From NCBI RefSeq assembly GCF_003368325.1, contig NZ_CP031467.1, forward strand, positions 744,001 to 808,000: a DNA stretch of 64,000 nt. Reading direction: 5' to 3'. Source of the stretch: Paraburkholderia caffeinilytica. GTDB lineage: Bacteria; Pseudomonadota; Gammaproteobacteria; Burkholderiales; Burkholderiaceae. The position numbers and the translations under genes were made by a program. Positions 40,170 through 49,061 of the stretch are shown here, piece by piece. Position 1 is the stretch's first letter; the number at the start of each line of letters is the position of its first letter. The notes under the pieces were generated by a model. It searched no databases. It was not told the origin of the DNA and saw only the letters and a list, made by a program, of their open reading frames with translations.

Positions 40170-40427
40170 GTGCTCGATGCCGGCATCCGCCTTAAGCAAA
40201 CTGCGGCGTTGGGCGGCCTCGATTGCGCGCGCGAGCAGCCCTCCTGCCAACGTCAAACTTCCGCACTGAAACAGATAAATCCCACAGCCCGTTCGGATTT
40301 TCCCGCGTGGAAAATTCCCAAATTCTCATCGCGGCCTTATTTGATACGGCCTGACTGCAATAATCGTCCGTTCCGGCTAGCGTCGTCCCGATATCGTTAG
40401 TCCTGCCTATCTAATAACAGCCAAACG

Positions 40428-42299
40428 ATGGACCTCACCTTTTCACTCGACCATTTCGAGCACCTTGTTTATACGCAACAGCACGCTCAGGCCTCGGTCC
40501 AGCTCATCGCCGCACTCGCATGCCTGCAGCACACGCGCGGCGAACTGGACGCAAGTTTCCAGGCTTCGGGCATGATCGGCCTGTCTGCCGGAGAGCAGCG
40601 CCAGCGTTTCTGCACGCGCCTGACAAGCGCCGCGTCGACGTTGTTCGCCGACCCGGATTTCCGGCTGCCCACCGAGTGCTTCAGATTGCTTCTCACGCTG
40701 CATGAATGGATCGGCGTGCTGTTCTCGGTCACGGCGGCGGGCAATGCGGACCACGTTTCCCGGCATCTGAATCCCCGCGGCCCGGCAGACGGTCAGTTTT
40801 TACCGGGAGACGGCTTCATCGAGAAGCTATGCGTGCTCTACTCGACCGAGTCCGAACTGGAACTCGACTTCGCCGCGCTCTGGGCCTACGACAAAACCAT
40901 CGCGGCCTGTCTCGCGCTCGTGTTGCTGGCACCGGCGTTCAAGGGCTCGCCGAACGCGCATCTCAAGCGTGAGGCGCTGCTGGAGTGGCTGCCGGGCAAG
41001 CTGCGGCAAATCGACGACCTCGACGCGCTGCCATCGGCCGTGCTGCACAACGCCTATATGTTCTGCAGCTATGCCGACACGCCCCGGCGGCATGCGATCA
41101 AGCAGGACATCAATGTGCTGGTGCGCCGCAAGCTGGAACAACTCGGTCTTGCCGACCTGCCCGCAGCGAAACCCACGCCTGCCCGAGGCAAACCGCGGCG
41201 GCGCAAGAAGCCCTTGATGGTAGTCGTGCTGGAGTGGTTCAGCGGCGCCCATTCGATCTACCGCACGCACTCGCGTACGCTCGAAGCCGCGCGCGAACAT
41301 TTCGAGGTCGTGGGCTTCGGCTTCGGTTACGCCGTCGACGAAGTGGGGCGGAACATCTTCGACCGTTTCATTGAACTGGAGCAGCCGGAATACGTCGGCC
41401 AGTGTCTGAAGACGATTCGCGACTTTGCCGAAGCCGAGCAGCCGGACGTGTTGTACATGCCGAGCGTCGGCATGTTCGTGCTGACCGTTTTCATGTCCAA
41501 CCTGCGCATCGCGCCGCTGCAGATCGCCGCGCTCGGCCACCCCGCCACCACGTACTCCGACAGAGTCGACTACATCAGCGTCGAAGAGGACTATGTCGGC
41601 GATCCGGCCTGCTTCAGCGAACGGCTGATGAAGCTGCCGAAAGACGGGCAACCGTACCGTCCGTCCGTGGCGCTGCCGGACATCGTCGCGCAGATTCCGT
41701 CGCGCCGCGAGACGCTGCAGATCGTCATCACCGCGAGCGCGATGAAACTCAATCCCGGTTTTCTCGATGCGTGCCGCGAGATCGGCGCGCGCGCCGCGAC
41801 GCCGGTCGAGTTTCACTTCATGAGCGGCGTGCCGTCAGGTCTGTCATTCGACCGTCTGCGCGATGTCATCGCACGCGCCGTGCCGGGCGCCGTCGTGCAC
41901 GACTTTCATGACTACGCCGCGTATCTGGCGCGCGTCAACCAGTCCGATCTGTTCCTCAGCCCGTTTCCGTTCGGCAACACCAACGGTATCGTCGATTCAC
42001 TGACGCTCGGCTTGCCAGGCGTATGCAAACGCGGACCGGAAGTGTTCGAGCAGATCGACGGCGCGCTGTTCGGACGCATGGACATGCCGTCGTGGACCAC
42101 CACGGACAGCGTCGAGGCGTATATCACGGCGGCCGTGCGAATGATCGACCAGCACGACGAGCGCACGGCGCTGCGCCAACACCTGATCGATACGCAGGCG
42201 GTGCAACGCTGCTTCGAAGGGCGGCCGCAGGCCTTCGGCGAAAGCGTGCTGAAGCTGATGCGCGAAAACAAAAGCCGCCTCGCGGATGGGGCGGCTTGA
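40428..42299 (+). CDS. HMW1C-like N-glycosyltransferase (GT41)
   Basis: A 623-residue cytosolic enzyme. The N-terminal half is an all-helical domain; the C-terminal GT-B half begins after an Arg/Lys linker (RGKPRRRKKPLMVVVLEW). Diagnostic HMW1C/ApNGT segments are AALGHPATTYSDRVDYISVE, EEDYVGDPACFSERL and SPFPFGNTNGIVDSLTLGLP. Such enzymes transfer glucose or galactose from a nucleotide sugar to Asn in N-X-S/T sequons of adhesins. No adhesin or TpsB transporter gene is adjacent, so the acceptor is unknown. It follows the DUF3443 gene by 258 bases. Confidence 0.88.
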   Translation: MDLTFSLDHFEHLVYTQQHAQASVQLIAALACLQHTRGELDASFQASGMIGLSAGEQRQRFCTRLTSAASTLFADPDFRLPTECFRLLLTLHEWIGVLFSVTAAGNADHVSRHLNPRGPADGQFLPGDGFIEKLCVLYSTESELELDFAALWAYDKTIAACLALVLLAPAFKGSPNAHLKREALLEWLPGKLRQIDDLDALPSAVLHNAYMFCSYADTPRRHAIKQDINVLVRRKLEQLGLADLPAAKPTPARGKPRRRKKPLMVVVLEWFSGAHSIYRTHSRTLEAAREHFEVVGFGFGYAVDEVGRNIFDRFIELEQPEYVGQCLKTIRDFAEAEQPDVLYMPSVGMFVLTVFMSNLRIAPLQIAALGHPATTYSDRVDYISVEEDYVGDPACFSERLMKLPKDGQPYRPSVALPDIVAQIPSRRETLQIVITASAMKLNPGFLDACREIGARAATPVEFHFMSGVPSGLSFDRLRDVIARAVPGAVVHDFHDYAAYLARVNQSDLFLSPFPFGNTNGIVDSLTLGLPGVCKRGPEVFEQIDGALFGRMDMPSWTTTDSVEAYITAAVRMIDQHDERTALRQHLIDTQAVQRCFEGRPQAFGESVLKLMRENKSRLADGAA

Positions 42300-42436
42300 G
42301 GTTTGGGATTCGCGGTTTGCGGTTTGGGATTCGCGGTTTGCGGTTTGCGGTTGGCGGTTGGCGGTTGGCGGTTGGCGGTTGGCGGTTCGCAGTTCGCAGT
42401 TCGCAGTTCGCAGTTCGCAGACCGCAGATCGCAGTT
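42300..42436. repeat. 7-bp tandem repeat array with drifting unit
   Basis: Starts at the stop of the glycosyltransferase gene. The unit changes along the array from GCGGTTT (interrupted by GGGATTC) to GCGGTTG (about five copies) to GCAGTTC (about four copies) and then decays. It ends about 45 bases before the stop of the opposing lipoprotein gene. Confidence 0.9.
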
Positions 42437-42482
42437 GACGAGGCGCCGGCGAAATCCGGCTAACCTCGTCGTGAGCGAGGTT

Positions 42483-43058
42483 TTACTCCGCGGCTTCGCT
42501 GGCAGCGCCATCGGGCGGCGTGGCGAACTTTGCCGGCGCCAACCAGCTGAATACGCTGAGCGCGGACCCGTGGAACGTGCACTCGGCGGCCGCTGCCGTG
42601 TTGATCTTCTTCGGCTTGGCCGGTTTGAGCGAAGCTGCCTCGCCTCCCGACGCGGCGACGCTTGCCGAAGCGGCCGACGCAGCCGAAGCCGCTCCAGCCG
42701 TCACGCCCGAGGCAGCCGCAACGGAGGAAGCCCCCTCCACAGCCGACGCCGCACGCGCGTCGGAAGCCGGGTGAGGCGCATTCGCCAGTTTCGCGGCGGA
42801 AGCTGCCGCCGCTGCCGCCGAAGCGGCCGCAACCTCCGACGCCGTCATTACATGCTCGATCGATCCTTCGACAACCACCCGCGAGCCGTCGATAGCGGCG
42901 CCCGTATGAGCGATCTTCAGCGTATCCGGCGACGTGGCGGCCAGCTTGCTTCGCATCAACTGCTCGCATGCATCCGAGTTCTTGTAGACGGCCGTGCAGG
43001 CCGCCAGCAGCGCGGCAGCGGTCGTGACGCAGGCGATAGAGAGAATCCGAATCTTCAT
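42483..43058 (-). CDS. Ala-rich lipoprotein of unknown function
   Basis: 191 residues; signal MKIRILSIACVTTAAALLAA with lipobox LAAC. A globular-looking segment (SDACEQLMRSKLAATSPDTL, KIAHTGAAIDGSRVVVEGSI) is followed by 70 residues of Ala/Ser/Val low complexity. The C-terminus TAAAAECTFHGSALSVFSWL is again non-repetitive. GGAAC lies upstream of the ATG. No family recognised. Confidence 0.72.
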   Translation of the reverse strand: MKIRILSIACVTTAAALLAACTAVYKNSDACEQLMRSKLAATSPDTLKIAHTGAAIDGSRVVVEGSIEHVMTASEVAAASAAAAAASAAKLANAPHPASDARAASAVEGASSVAAASGVTAGAASAASAASASVAASGGEAASLKPAKPKKINTAAAAECTFHGSALSVFSWLAPAKFATPPDGAASEAAE

Positions 43059-43322
43059 TGATGTTCCGTTTTGCAAGCCGTCGGCAATTGTAGCTTACGG
43101 GCTGACCGATCGGCATCGCCGCCGACCACGGGATGGCAAGGCATCGCGCGGGAAGTTGCCGAACCGCGCATCGCGCCAGACAAAGAGACGGCTTGACCGC
43201 GACGGCTTGCATCGGCATCGTGTTGACCGGCCGCCATGTCCGTGACGCGCCGCCTCTTCACCCGTACCCGCTTCATGGATGCGGATTCGCATTTTCCACT
43301 GTGCATTGACCGGCTTTCCCGC

Positions 43323-43946
43323 ATGTTCAGCCTTGCCCTGCTCGCGGTCGCGGCGTATGCCGCCACCAACATCGACAACCTTTTCGTGCTGCTCGCCTTT
43401 CTTGCTGAAACGGGCGGCCAGCGGCGTCGCGTGATCGCCGGGCAGTTCGCCGGTTCGCTGACCTTGATCGCGGGGTCGATTCTGCTCGCTGCCCTATTGA
43501 CACGATTGCCGGCCGGCTATGTCGGTTTGCTCGGCATCATGCCGATCGTCGTCGGCCTGAGCAAAGCGTGGACGCGTTTTCGCCCCGGCAACGCGGATCA
43601 GGAACGGGAGGCGAGCACTCGCTCACCGGCCACGCCGACTGCGGCCGGCGCAGCTTCGTCATGGTGGACAGTCGCGTGCGTGGCGGTCGCCAACGGCTCG
43701 GACAATCTCGCCGTCTACGTGCCCTTGTACGCGAGTCATTCGCATGGCGAGGGCATGCTCATCTCGCTGGTGTTCGTCGCCATGATCGGCCTCTGGTGCG
43801 CAGGCGCGGTATGGCTGGTGGAGCATCCGTTGCTGGGCGCGCCGATCCGGCGCTACGGCACGGCCTTGCTGCCGCTGATCCTGCTGGTCATTGGCGTCTC
43901 GGTGATCGTGCAGAACGATACCCTGCGGATCGTGTTCGGGATATGA
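43323..43946 (+). CDS. CadD/LysE-like cadmium-resistance-family membrane protein
   Basis: 207 residues, six probable helices. The first reads MFSLALLAVAAYAATNIDNL, and NIDNLFVLL is the CadD-family N-terminal signature. VAVANGSDNLAVYVPLY repeats the same idea in the second half. The ATG at 43323 places the helix at the N-terminus as in CadD; upstream in-frame ATGs give a soluble extension. It may transport divalent cations or another small solute. No metal-sensing regulator is adjacent. Confidence 0.8.
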   Translation: MFSLALLAVAAYAATNIDNLFVLLAFLAETGGQRRRVIAGQFAGSLTLIAGSILLAALLTRLPAGYVGLLGIMPIVVGLSKAWTRFRPGNADQEREASTRSPATPTAAGAASSWWTVACVAVANGSDNLAVYVPLYASHSHGEGMLISLVFVAMIGLWCAGAVWLVEHPLLGAPIRRYGTALLPLILLVIGVSVIVQNDTLRIVFGI

Positions 43947-44163
43947 GCCGCACGTGGTTACCGAGGCACGACGCAGCACGACCGGCCGTCGCCCGCGCGA
44001 ACGCTCGGTTCGGCGGCACTTACGGCTGCATTTACAACGGCATTTACGGCGGCACGTAGGTGCACGTCGGCGCGCACATTGGCGCCTCGTATCCGGGCTA
44101 ATACCGCAGGTGCATATCGCTATGCCGAATGGCGATTTCTTTCCTGCCTGATCGCGCCCGATA

Positions 44164-45042
44164 ATGGGTGCCATGAACGCCCACCCCACTCCCCAGGCCC
44201 GCGCGCTACGTTCCACGCTCGTGGCACTGAGCGCGGCGCTGCTGCTGGCCGCCTGCGCCGCTCCGACAGCATCGACTTCCCCGACGGCGGCCGATTCCGC
44301 TTCGCTCGATGCCGCCATTTCCGGACCACAGCGCAGCGACAAGAACCGCGCACGCGATGTCTACCGCCATCCGAAGGAAACGCTGCAATTCTTCGGCGTG
44401 ACGTCGTCGCAAACCGTGCTGGAGATCGCACCCGGTGGCGGCTGGTACACGGAGATACTCGCGCCCTATCTGCACGACCACGGCACGCTGTACGAGGCGC
44501 AATACGACAGCCCGGACCCCGCGTCGGCGGCGGAAGAGCAGGCTGGCCGGGCATCGTTCGCGCGCAAGCTGGCGGCTGCACCGGCTGTCTATGGCAATGT
44601 GGCGGCCGGCACGCTGAGAGCGGGTCAATTCAGCGGCTTTCCGGCAGACGGCAGCGTCGACCAGGTGCTGACCTTCCGCAATATCCACAACTGGATCAAG
44701 GACGGCCAGATCGACGCCAACCTGCGCGCCTTTTACGCGGCACTCAAGCCGGGTGGCATCCTCGGTGTCGAAGAACATCGCGCCGCGCCGGGCACGTCCT
44801 TGCAACAGACGATCGACAGCGGCTATGTAACCGAAGCCTATGTCATCGAACACGCACGCGCGGCCGGTTTCGAACTGGCTGGACAAAGCGAGGTGAACAG
44901 CAATCCGCGCGACACGAAAAACTATCCGCACGGTGTGTGGTCGCTGCCGCCCACGTATGAAGGCCGCGACGTCGACCGGGCGAAGTACGCGGCAATCGGC
45001 GAATCGGATCGGATGACCTTGCGCTTCGTGAAACGCCGGTGA
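44164..45042 (+). CDS. exported (lipoprotein-like) SAM-dependent methyltransferase
   Basis: 292 residues. The N-terminus ALRSTLVALSAALLLAACA carries a lipobox (LAAC), so the protein is probably exported and lipidated. It is followed by a class I Rossmann methyltransferase with motif I VLEIAPGGGWYTEIL and a later LKPGGILGVEEH. Periplasmic class I methyltransferases of this type are widespread but uncharacterised, and SAM is not normally periplasmic, so function is open. ATG at 44164 or 44173; neither has a clear ribosome site. Confidence 0.82.
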   Translation: MGAMNAHPTPQARALRSTLVALSAALLLAACAAPTASTSPTAADSASLDAAISGPQRSDKNRARDVYRHPKETLQFFGVTSSQTVLEIAPGGGWYTEILAPYLHDHGTLYEAQYDSPDPASAAEEQAGRASFARKLAAAPAVYGNVAAGTLRAGQFSGFPADGSVDQVLTFRNIHNWIKDGQIDANLRAFYAALKPGGILGVEEHRAAPGTSLQQTIDSGYVTEAYVIEHARAAGFELAGQSEVNSNPRDTKNYPHGVWSLPPTYEGRDVDRAKYAAIGESDRMTLRFVKRR

Positions 45043-45066
45043 CAGGTACGACCGGCGCGGCCAGCC

Positions 45067-45149
45067 GGGGTTCGGTCCGGGGTTCGGTCCGGGGTTCAGT
45101 CCGGGGTTCAGTCCGGGGTTCAGTCCGGGGTTCGGTCCGGGGTTCAGCC
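45067..45149. repeat. 12-bp tandem repeat, about 7 copies
   Basis: GGGGTTCRGTCC repeats from 24 bases after the methyltransferase stop, followed by a decayed copy. Open frames through it encode only RGSV or LNPG repeats and are not genes. Confidence 0.9.
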
Positions 45150-45257
45150 GGGGTTCAAGCACGAGTTCCAGCCCAGACTCAAGCACGCGCCGGCCAGGCT
45201 ATGCCGTTCCCGCCGGCGCGCGCTTCGCCGCGCCACGCTTGACGACGTCTCAATAAT

Positions 45258-45356
45258 ATGTTCCTATTGCGCACTATGTACCGCGCCCAGACCACCCCAT
45301 CGCTACTACTAGCCCGCTCTACCGGGCTAGGTCTGCTGCTGCGCGCTTCCATCTGA
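45258..45356 (+). CDS. leuL: leucine-rich leader peptide of leuA (attenuation)
   Basis: A 32-codon ORF reading MFLLRTMYRAQTTPSLLLAR then STGLGLLLRASI. Nine of 32 codons are Leu, including CTA-CTA-CTA and two further CTA codons, which are rare in this genome. It ends 124 bases before leuA. This is the architecture of ribosome-mediated attenuators: scarce charged tRNA-Leu stalls the ribosome in the Leu run. A start at the second Met (45276) is possible. Confidence 0.85.
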   Translation: MFLLRTMYRAQTTPSLLLARSTGLGLLLRASI

Positions 45357-45445
45357 TACACCCGAAGCACCGCTCAATTCCCCAGTAACTGACCCAGCCC
45401 CGGTTTCCGACCGGCGGCCATGCTTTGTCTTTTCGTCGTCCGGTC
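45309..45445 (+). promoter_or_regulatory. leuA attenuator region with alternative hairpins
   Basis: CTAGCCCG/CGGGCTAG (8 bp) forms across the Leu codons at 45309-45330. Downstream, CCGGT/ACCGG (45400-45414) is mutually exclusive with GACCGG/CCGGTC (45409-45414 with 45440-45445). No T-run follows, so the regulated step could be Rho access or translation of leuA rather than intrinsic termination. Confidence 0.5.
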
Positions 45446-45480
45446 GACACCCAGGTTGATCGATCCCAAGGATGATGAAA

Positions 45481-47199
45481 ATGTTGAAGAACCCCGCTAC
45501 CAAGTACCACTCGTTCAAGCCCATCAATTTGACCGACCGCCAGTGGCCGTCGCGCGTCATCACGCGTGCGCCGATCTGGATGAGCACCGACCTGCGCGAC
45601 GGCAATCAGGCGCTGTTCGAGCCGATGAACGCGCAGCGCAAGATGCGCATGTTCAAGACGCTGGTGCAGATCGGCTTCAAGGAAATCGAAGTCGCTTTTC
45701 CGTCTGCCTCGCAGACCGACTTCAATTTCGTGCGTGAGTTGATTGAAGGCGGGCACATCCCCGACGACGTCACCATCGAAGTGTTGACGCAAGCTCGCGA
45801 CGACCTGATCGAACGCACCTTCGAATCCTTGCGTGGCGTGCCGCGCGCCATCGTCCATCTGTACAACGCGACCGCGCCGGAATTCCGCCGCATCGTGTTC
45901 GGCCTCGAAAAGAGCGGCGTCAAGGAACTCGCGCAAAACGCCGCGCGCACGATGAAGCGTCTCGCCGACGCCGCACCGGAAACGCACTTCACGCTGCAAT
46001 ACAGCCCGGAAGTGTTCAGCGGCACCGAACTCGAATTCGCGAAGGAAGTATGCGACGCCGTGTTCGACATCTGGCAACCAACGCCCGAACACAAAGCGAT
46101 CGTCAACCTGCCGGCTACCGTCGAAATGGCCACGCCGAACGTGTACGCGGACCAGATCGAATGGATGCATCGCAATCTCGCGCGTCGCGATTCGCTGATC
46201 GTTTCGGTGCATCCGCATAACGATCGGGGCACGGCCGTGGCTGCCGCGGAACTGGCGGTGATGGCGGGAGCGGATCGTGTCGAAGGGTGTTTGTTCGGCA
46301 ATGGCGAGCGTACCGGCAATGTCGATCTCGTGACGCTCGCGTTGAATCTGTACACGCAGGGTGTCGATCCTGAACTCGATTTCTCGAACATCAATGAAGT
46401 CGCGCGTACCGCCGAGGAATGCACGCAGTTGCCAGTGCATCCGCGCCATCCGTATGTCGGCGATCTGGTGTTCACCGCGTTTTCCGGCTCGCATCAGGAT
46501 GCGATCAAGAAGGGGTTCGCCGTGCAGAAACCGGATGCGGTCTGGGAAGTGCCTTATATGCCGATCGATCCTAGCGATCTCGGGCGGACCTATGATTCGG
46601 TGATTCGCGTGAATAGCCAGTCCGGCAAGGGTGGCATTGCCTATCTGCTCGAGCAGGGTTATGGCGTTGTCTTGCCGCGCCGTCTGCAGGTCGATTTCAG
46701 CTCCGCCGTGCAGCGCTATACCGATGACAGCGGGCAGGAAGTGACGCCTTCGCAGATCTGGGAATTGTTCCAGCAGGAGTATGTGCAGAGTGCTGCACCG
46801 ATTCGCTATATCGGACATAGTCTGTCCGAGCGCGGCGATCGCGAGCATATCAAGCTGACCGTTGAGATTCATGGCTCGCGGCGCGTTCTGAGCGGTGAAG
46901 GGAATGGGCCGCTTGATGCGTTGATGCATGCGATGGGTGTGCCGGTGCGGATTCAGCACTATGAAGAGCGGGCTTTGACTCAGGGCGCCGATGCGCGCGC
47001 TGTTGCCGTGGCCGAGATGGCCGGGGCGGATGTGGCTGGGAGCGCGTTTGGGGTTGGCGTCGATGCCAATCTGGTGACGGCTTCTATTCGGGCTGTGATT
47101 AGTGGGGTTAATCGCGCTTACGCGCGGGTTAATGCTGCTGCGCAGGAGCGGTTTTTTGAGGTGGCGCTTACTGATGACGCGGAGCGTGTGGCTGTTTGA
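45481..47199 (+). CDS. leuA: 2-isopropylmalate synthase LeuA (long form)
   Basis: A 572-residue enzyme making 2-isopropylmalate from acetyl-CoA and 2-oxoisovalerate, the first step of leucine synthesis. The HMGL TIM barrel opens with [17 protein letters not shown] (catalytic Arg-Asp), has [20 protein letters not shown] (metal His-x-His) and [18 protein letters not shown]. The C-terminal LeuA dimer/leucine-binding domain covers the last 150 residues or so, so leucine feedback is expected. ATG 45481 fits AAGGA 8 bases upstream; ATGs at 45472 and 45475 are alternatives. Codon use becomes G/T-rich in the last third. Confidence 0.95.
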   Translation: MLKNPATKYHSFKPINLTDRQWPSRVITRAPIWMSTDLRDGNQALFEPMNAQRKMRMFKTLVQIGFKEIEVAFPSASQTDFNFVRELIEGGHIPDDVTIEVLTQARDDLIERTFESLRGVPRAIVHLYNATAPEFRRIVFGLEKSGVKELAQNAARTMKRLADAAPETHFTLQYSPEVFSGTELEFAKEVCDAVFDIWQPTPEHKAIVNLPATVEMATPNVYADQIEWMHRNLARRDSLIVSVHPHNDRGTAVAAAELAVMAGADRVEGCLFGNGERTGNVDLVTLALNLYTQGVDPELDFSNINEVARTAEECTQLPVHPRHPYVGDLVFTAFSGSHQDAIKKGFAVQKPDAVWEVPYMPIDPSDLGRTYDSVIRVNSQSGKGGIAYLLEQGYGVVLPRRLQVDFSSAVQRYTDDSGQEVTPSQIWELFQQEYVQSAAPIRYIGHSLSERGDREHIKLTVEIHGSRRVLSGEGNGPLDALMHAMGVPVRIQHYEERALTQGADARAVAVAEMAGADVAGSAFGVGVDANLVTASIRAVISGVNRAYARVNAAAQERFFEVALTDDAERVAV

Positions 47200-47206
47200 G
47201 GTTGGC

Positions 47207-47330
47207 CTTTCCTTGGTCTGGGTTGGGTGCTTTTTCTTGAATTGTTTGTGGTCTATTAGCGTCGCCCCTGTGCGGGGCAGGCACTTACTTCTCTTTGCCG
47301 CCGCAAAGAGAAGTAAGCAAGAGAAAGCGG
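47207..47330. repeat. dispersed intergenic repeat with 14-bp hairpin, copy 2
   Basis: CTTTCCTTG 7 bases after leuA, then GTCGCCCCTGTGCGGGGC, then a perfect 14-bp hairpin, CTTACTTCTCTTTG and CAAAGAGAAGTAAG around CCGCCG (47284-47317). The blocks before the hairpin also occur at 20129-20182. The remaining part of this 389-base gap (47331-47588) shows no gene. Confidence 0.75.
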
Positions 47331-47588
47331 CTCAAACCACTCCTGCTAAGCGGGCTCCGTAGCTCACACAGGGTAGTGGTGCATCTGGAATCTGTGGTCG
47401 TGCACCTGCTTGCGCTTGTGACTAGGGAGTCATACCTCCCGACTTGCACTGCGTGCTCGCCGGAAGAGTCTGCTTCAAACCAGTGGTCTGTTTTTGTTTG
47501 TCGTTTTTTTTTGGGGCGCTTCGGCGCCCCTCTTCCGTTCTATTATGTCGGCGGTTGGCGACTGACTGGTTTTTTCCCGCTGCTCCCG

Positions 47589-48362
47589 TCAGCGCTGTTC
47601 TGTCCATTCGTCCGGCAAGCTGTGGGTCAGCGTCGATACGAAGCGCTCGGTTTCCGGTTTGCTCGGGTTCATGAAGACGTCCCGCGAAGGGCCCGCCTCG
47701 ATCACTACGCCGTTGTTCAGAAACACTACGTCTCGCGCAATCGTCGCGGCAAGCCGCAAATCGTGCGTCGCCATCAGCATGGTCATGCCTTCCGTGGCGA
47801 GCTGCTTGAGTACGTCCACCACCTCCGCGGCCAGTCCGGGATCGAGTGCGGAGGTGGGCTCGTCGCATAACAATACTTCCGGCGATGGGGCCAACGCCCG
47901 CGCAATTGCCACGCGCTGCTGCTGGCCACCGGAAAGCGTCGAGGGCCATGCGTCGCCCTTGTGGGCAATGCCGACTTTCTCAAGCAACTCGTCCGCGCGT
48001 ACCCGCGCTTTTTCCTTGTCCCACTTCTGGACGGTCAGCAGGCCTTCCATGACGTTCTGCCGTACCGTCAAATGCGGAAACAACTGGAAATTCTGGAATA
48101 CCATGCCAGTGCGGCGGCGAATCGTCAGCACCGCCTCGCGCGATGGCTTGTGGTCGCGGCTGAATTCGAGGCGCTGATCGCCCAGTTCGAGAAATCCGGC
48201 CTCCGGAATTTCCAGCAGATTCACGCAACGCAGGAGCGTACTCTTGCCGCTGCCAGACGGGCCGATCAGTGCCGTGACGTTACCCGAAGCGAGCCGCAGG
48301 TCGACTGAACTCAGCACCCGATTCTCGCCGAAGTACTTGTCGATTTTTTCCAGTCGAATCAT
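47589..48362 (-). CDS. polar amino-acid (cystine-type) ABC transporter ATPase
   Basis: A 257-residue ATPase of the polar amino-acid uptake group: Walker A GPSGSGKSTLLRCVNLLE, Q-loop MVFQNFQLFPHLTV, signature STLSGGQQQRVAIARAL, Walker B VLLCDEPTSALD and switch MATHDLRLAA. Its ATG overlaps the permease stop by one base (TGATG). Last gene of a three-gene operon; closest in arrangement to E. coli tcyN. Confidence 0.9.
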   Translation of the reverse strand: MIRLEKIDKYFGENRVLSSVDLRLASGNVTALIGPSGSGKSTLLRCVNLLEIPEAGFLELGDQRLEFSRDHKPSREAVLTIRRRTGMVFQNFQLFPHLTVRQNVMEGLLTVQKWDKEKARVRADELLEKVGIAHKGDAWPSTLSGGQQQRVAIARALAPSPEVLLCDEPTSALDPGLAAEVVDVLKQLATEGMTMLMATHDLRLAATIARDVVFLNNGVVIEAGPSRDVFMNPSKPETERFVSTLTHSLPDEWTEQR

Positions 48363-49039
48363 CAGTTGCCCGCGTGGAAAAGTGCGTGACGGCCAAACTT
48401 GCGCTCGAGCCGGACTTGCGCCGACGACAATACCGAACTGAACACGAGATAAACCAGCGCCGCCTCCGTGTAGAGAATCAACGGCTCATAAGTCACCGAC
48501 GCAATCCGCTGCGCCGCCTGAAACACCTCCGGGACCGTCAGCACCGCGGCAAGCGAGGTGTCCTTCACCAACGCGATAAACGAGTTCGACAGCGGCGGCA
48601 GCGCGACGCGCGCCGCCTGCGGCAAGATCGCGCGGCGCAGCGCCTGCTCGCGCGTCATGCCCATCGAGTACGCCGCCTCCCACTGGCCCTTCGGAATCGA
48701 CTCGATCACGCCGCGGATCACTTCCGAGTTATACGCGCCGACATTCAGCGAAAAGCCAATGATCGCCGCCGTCAACGGATCGAGCACGATGCCCACGTTC
48801 GGTAGTCCGTAGAAAATCACGAACAGTTGCACCAGCAACGGCGAGCCGCGAAACAACCACACGTAGAAGCGCACGCACGCGACCGCCCACCGCGGCCCGA
48901 ACAGCCGGACCAGCGCGACCACAAACGCCAGCACGATCCCGATCGCGAACGATGCCAGCGTGAGCGGCACGGTAAAGACAAGCCCCGCGTACAGCAGGGG
49001 CCACAGCGACTGCGCCATCAGATGCAACCATGCCGGCAT
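48362..49039 (-). CDS. polar amino-acid (cystine-type) ABC transporter permease
   Basis: A 225-residue HisM-type permease with five or six helices. FRGSPLLVQLFVIFYGLPNV and the EAA loop GQWEAAYSMGMTREQALRR, ILPQAARVALPPLSN are typical. It probably forms a homodimer, as the operon has only one permease gene. Similar to E. coli TcyL (YecS). Confidence 0.9.
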   Translation of the reverse strand: MPAWLHLMAQSLWPLLYAGLVFTVPLTLASFAIGIVLAFVVALVRLFGPRWAVACVRFYVWLFRGSPLLVQLFVIFYGLPNVGIVLDPLTAAIIGFSLNVGAYNSEVIRGVIESIPKGQWEAAYSMGMTREQALRRAILPQAARVALPPLSNSFIALVKDTSLAAVLTVPEVFQAAQRIASVTYEPLILYTEAALVYLVFSSVLSSAQVRLERKFGRHALFHAGN

Positions 49040-49061
49040 GATTCAGACTCGCAGATGACGC

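Noticed and set aside
40170..40427. Continuation of the DUF3443 gene or a separate small ORF before the glycosyltransferase
   Set aside because: Frames are short, lack ribosome sites and the DUF3443 stop is clear; treated as promoter region.
44206..45186. Minus-strand frame beginning with LNPG repeats
   Set aside because: Its start is made by the 12-bp tandem repeat and the rest is antisense to the methyltransferase.
45319..46959. 546-codon minus-strand frame
   Set aside because: Antisense to leuA and its leader; His/Arg-rich composition, no ribosome site, no recognisable domain.
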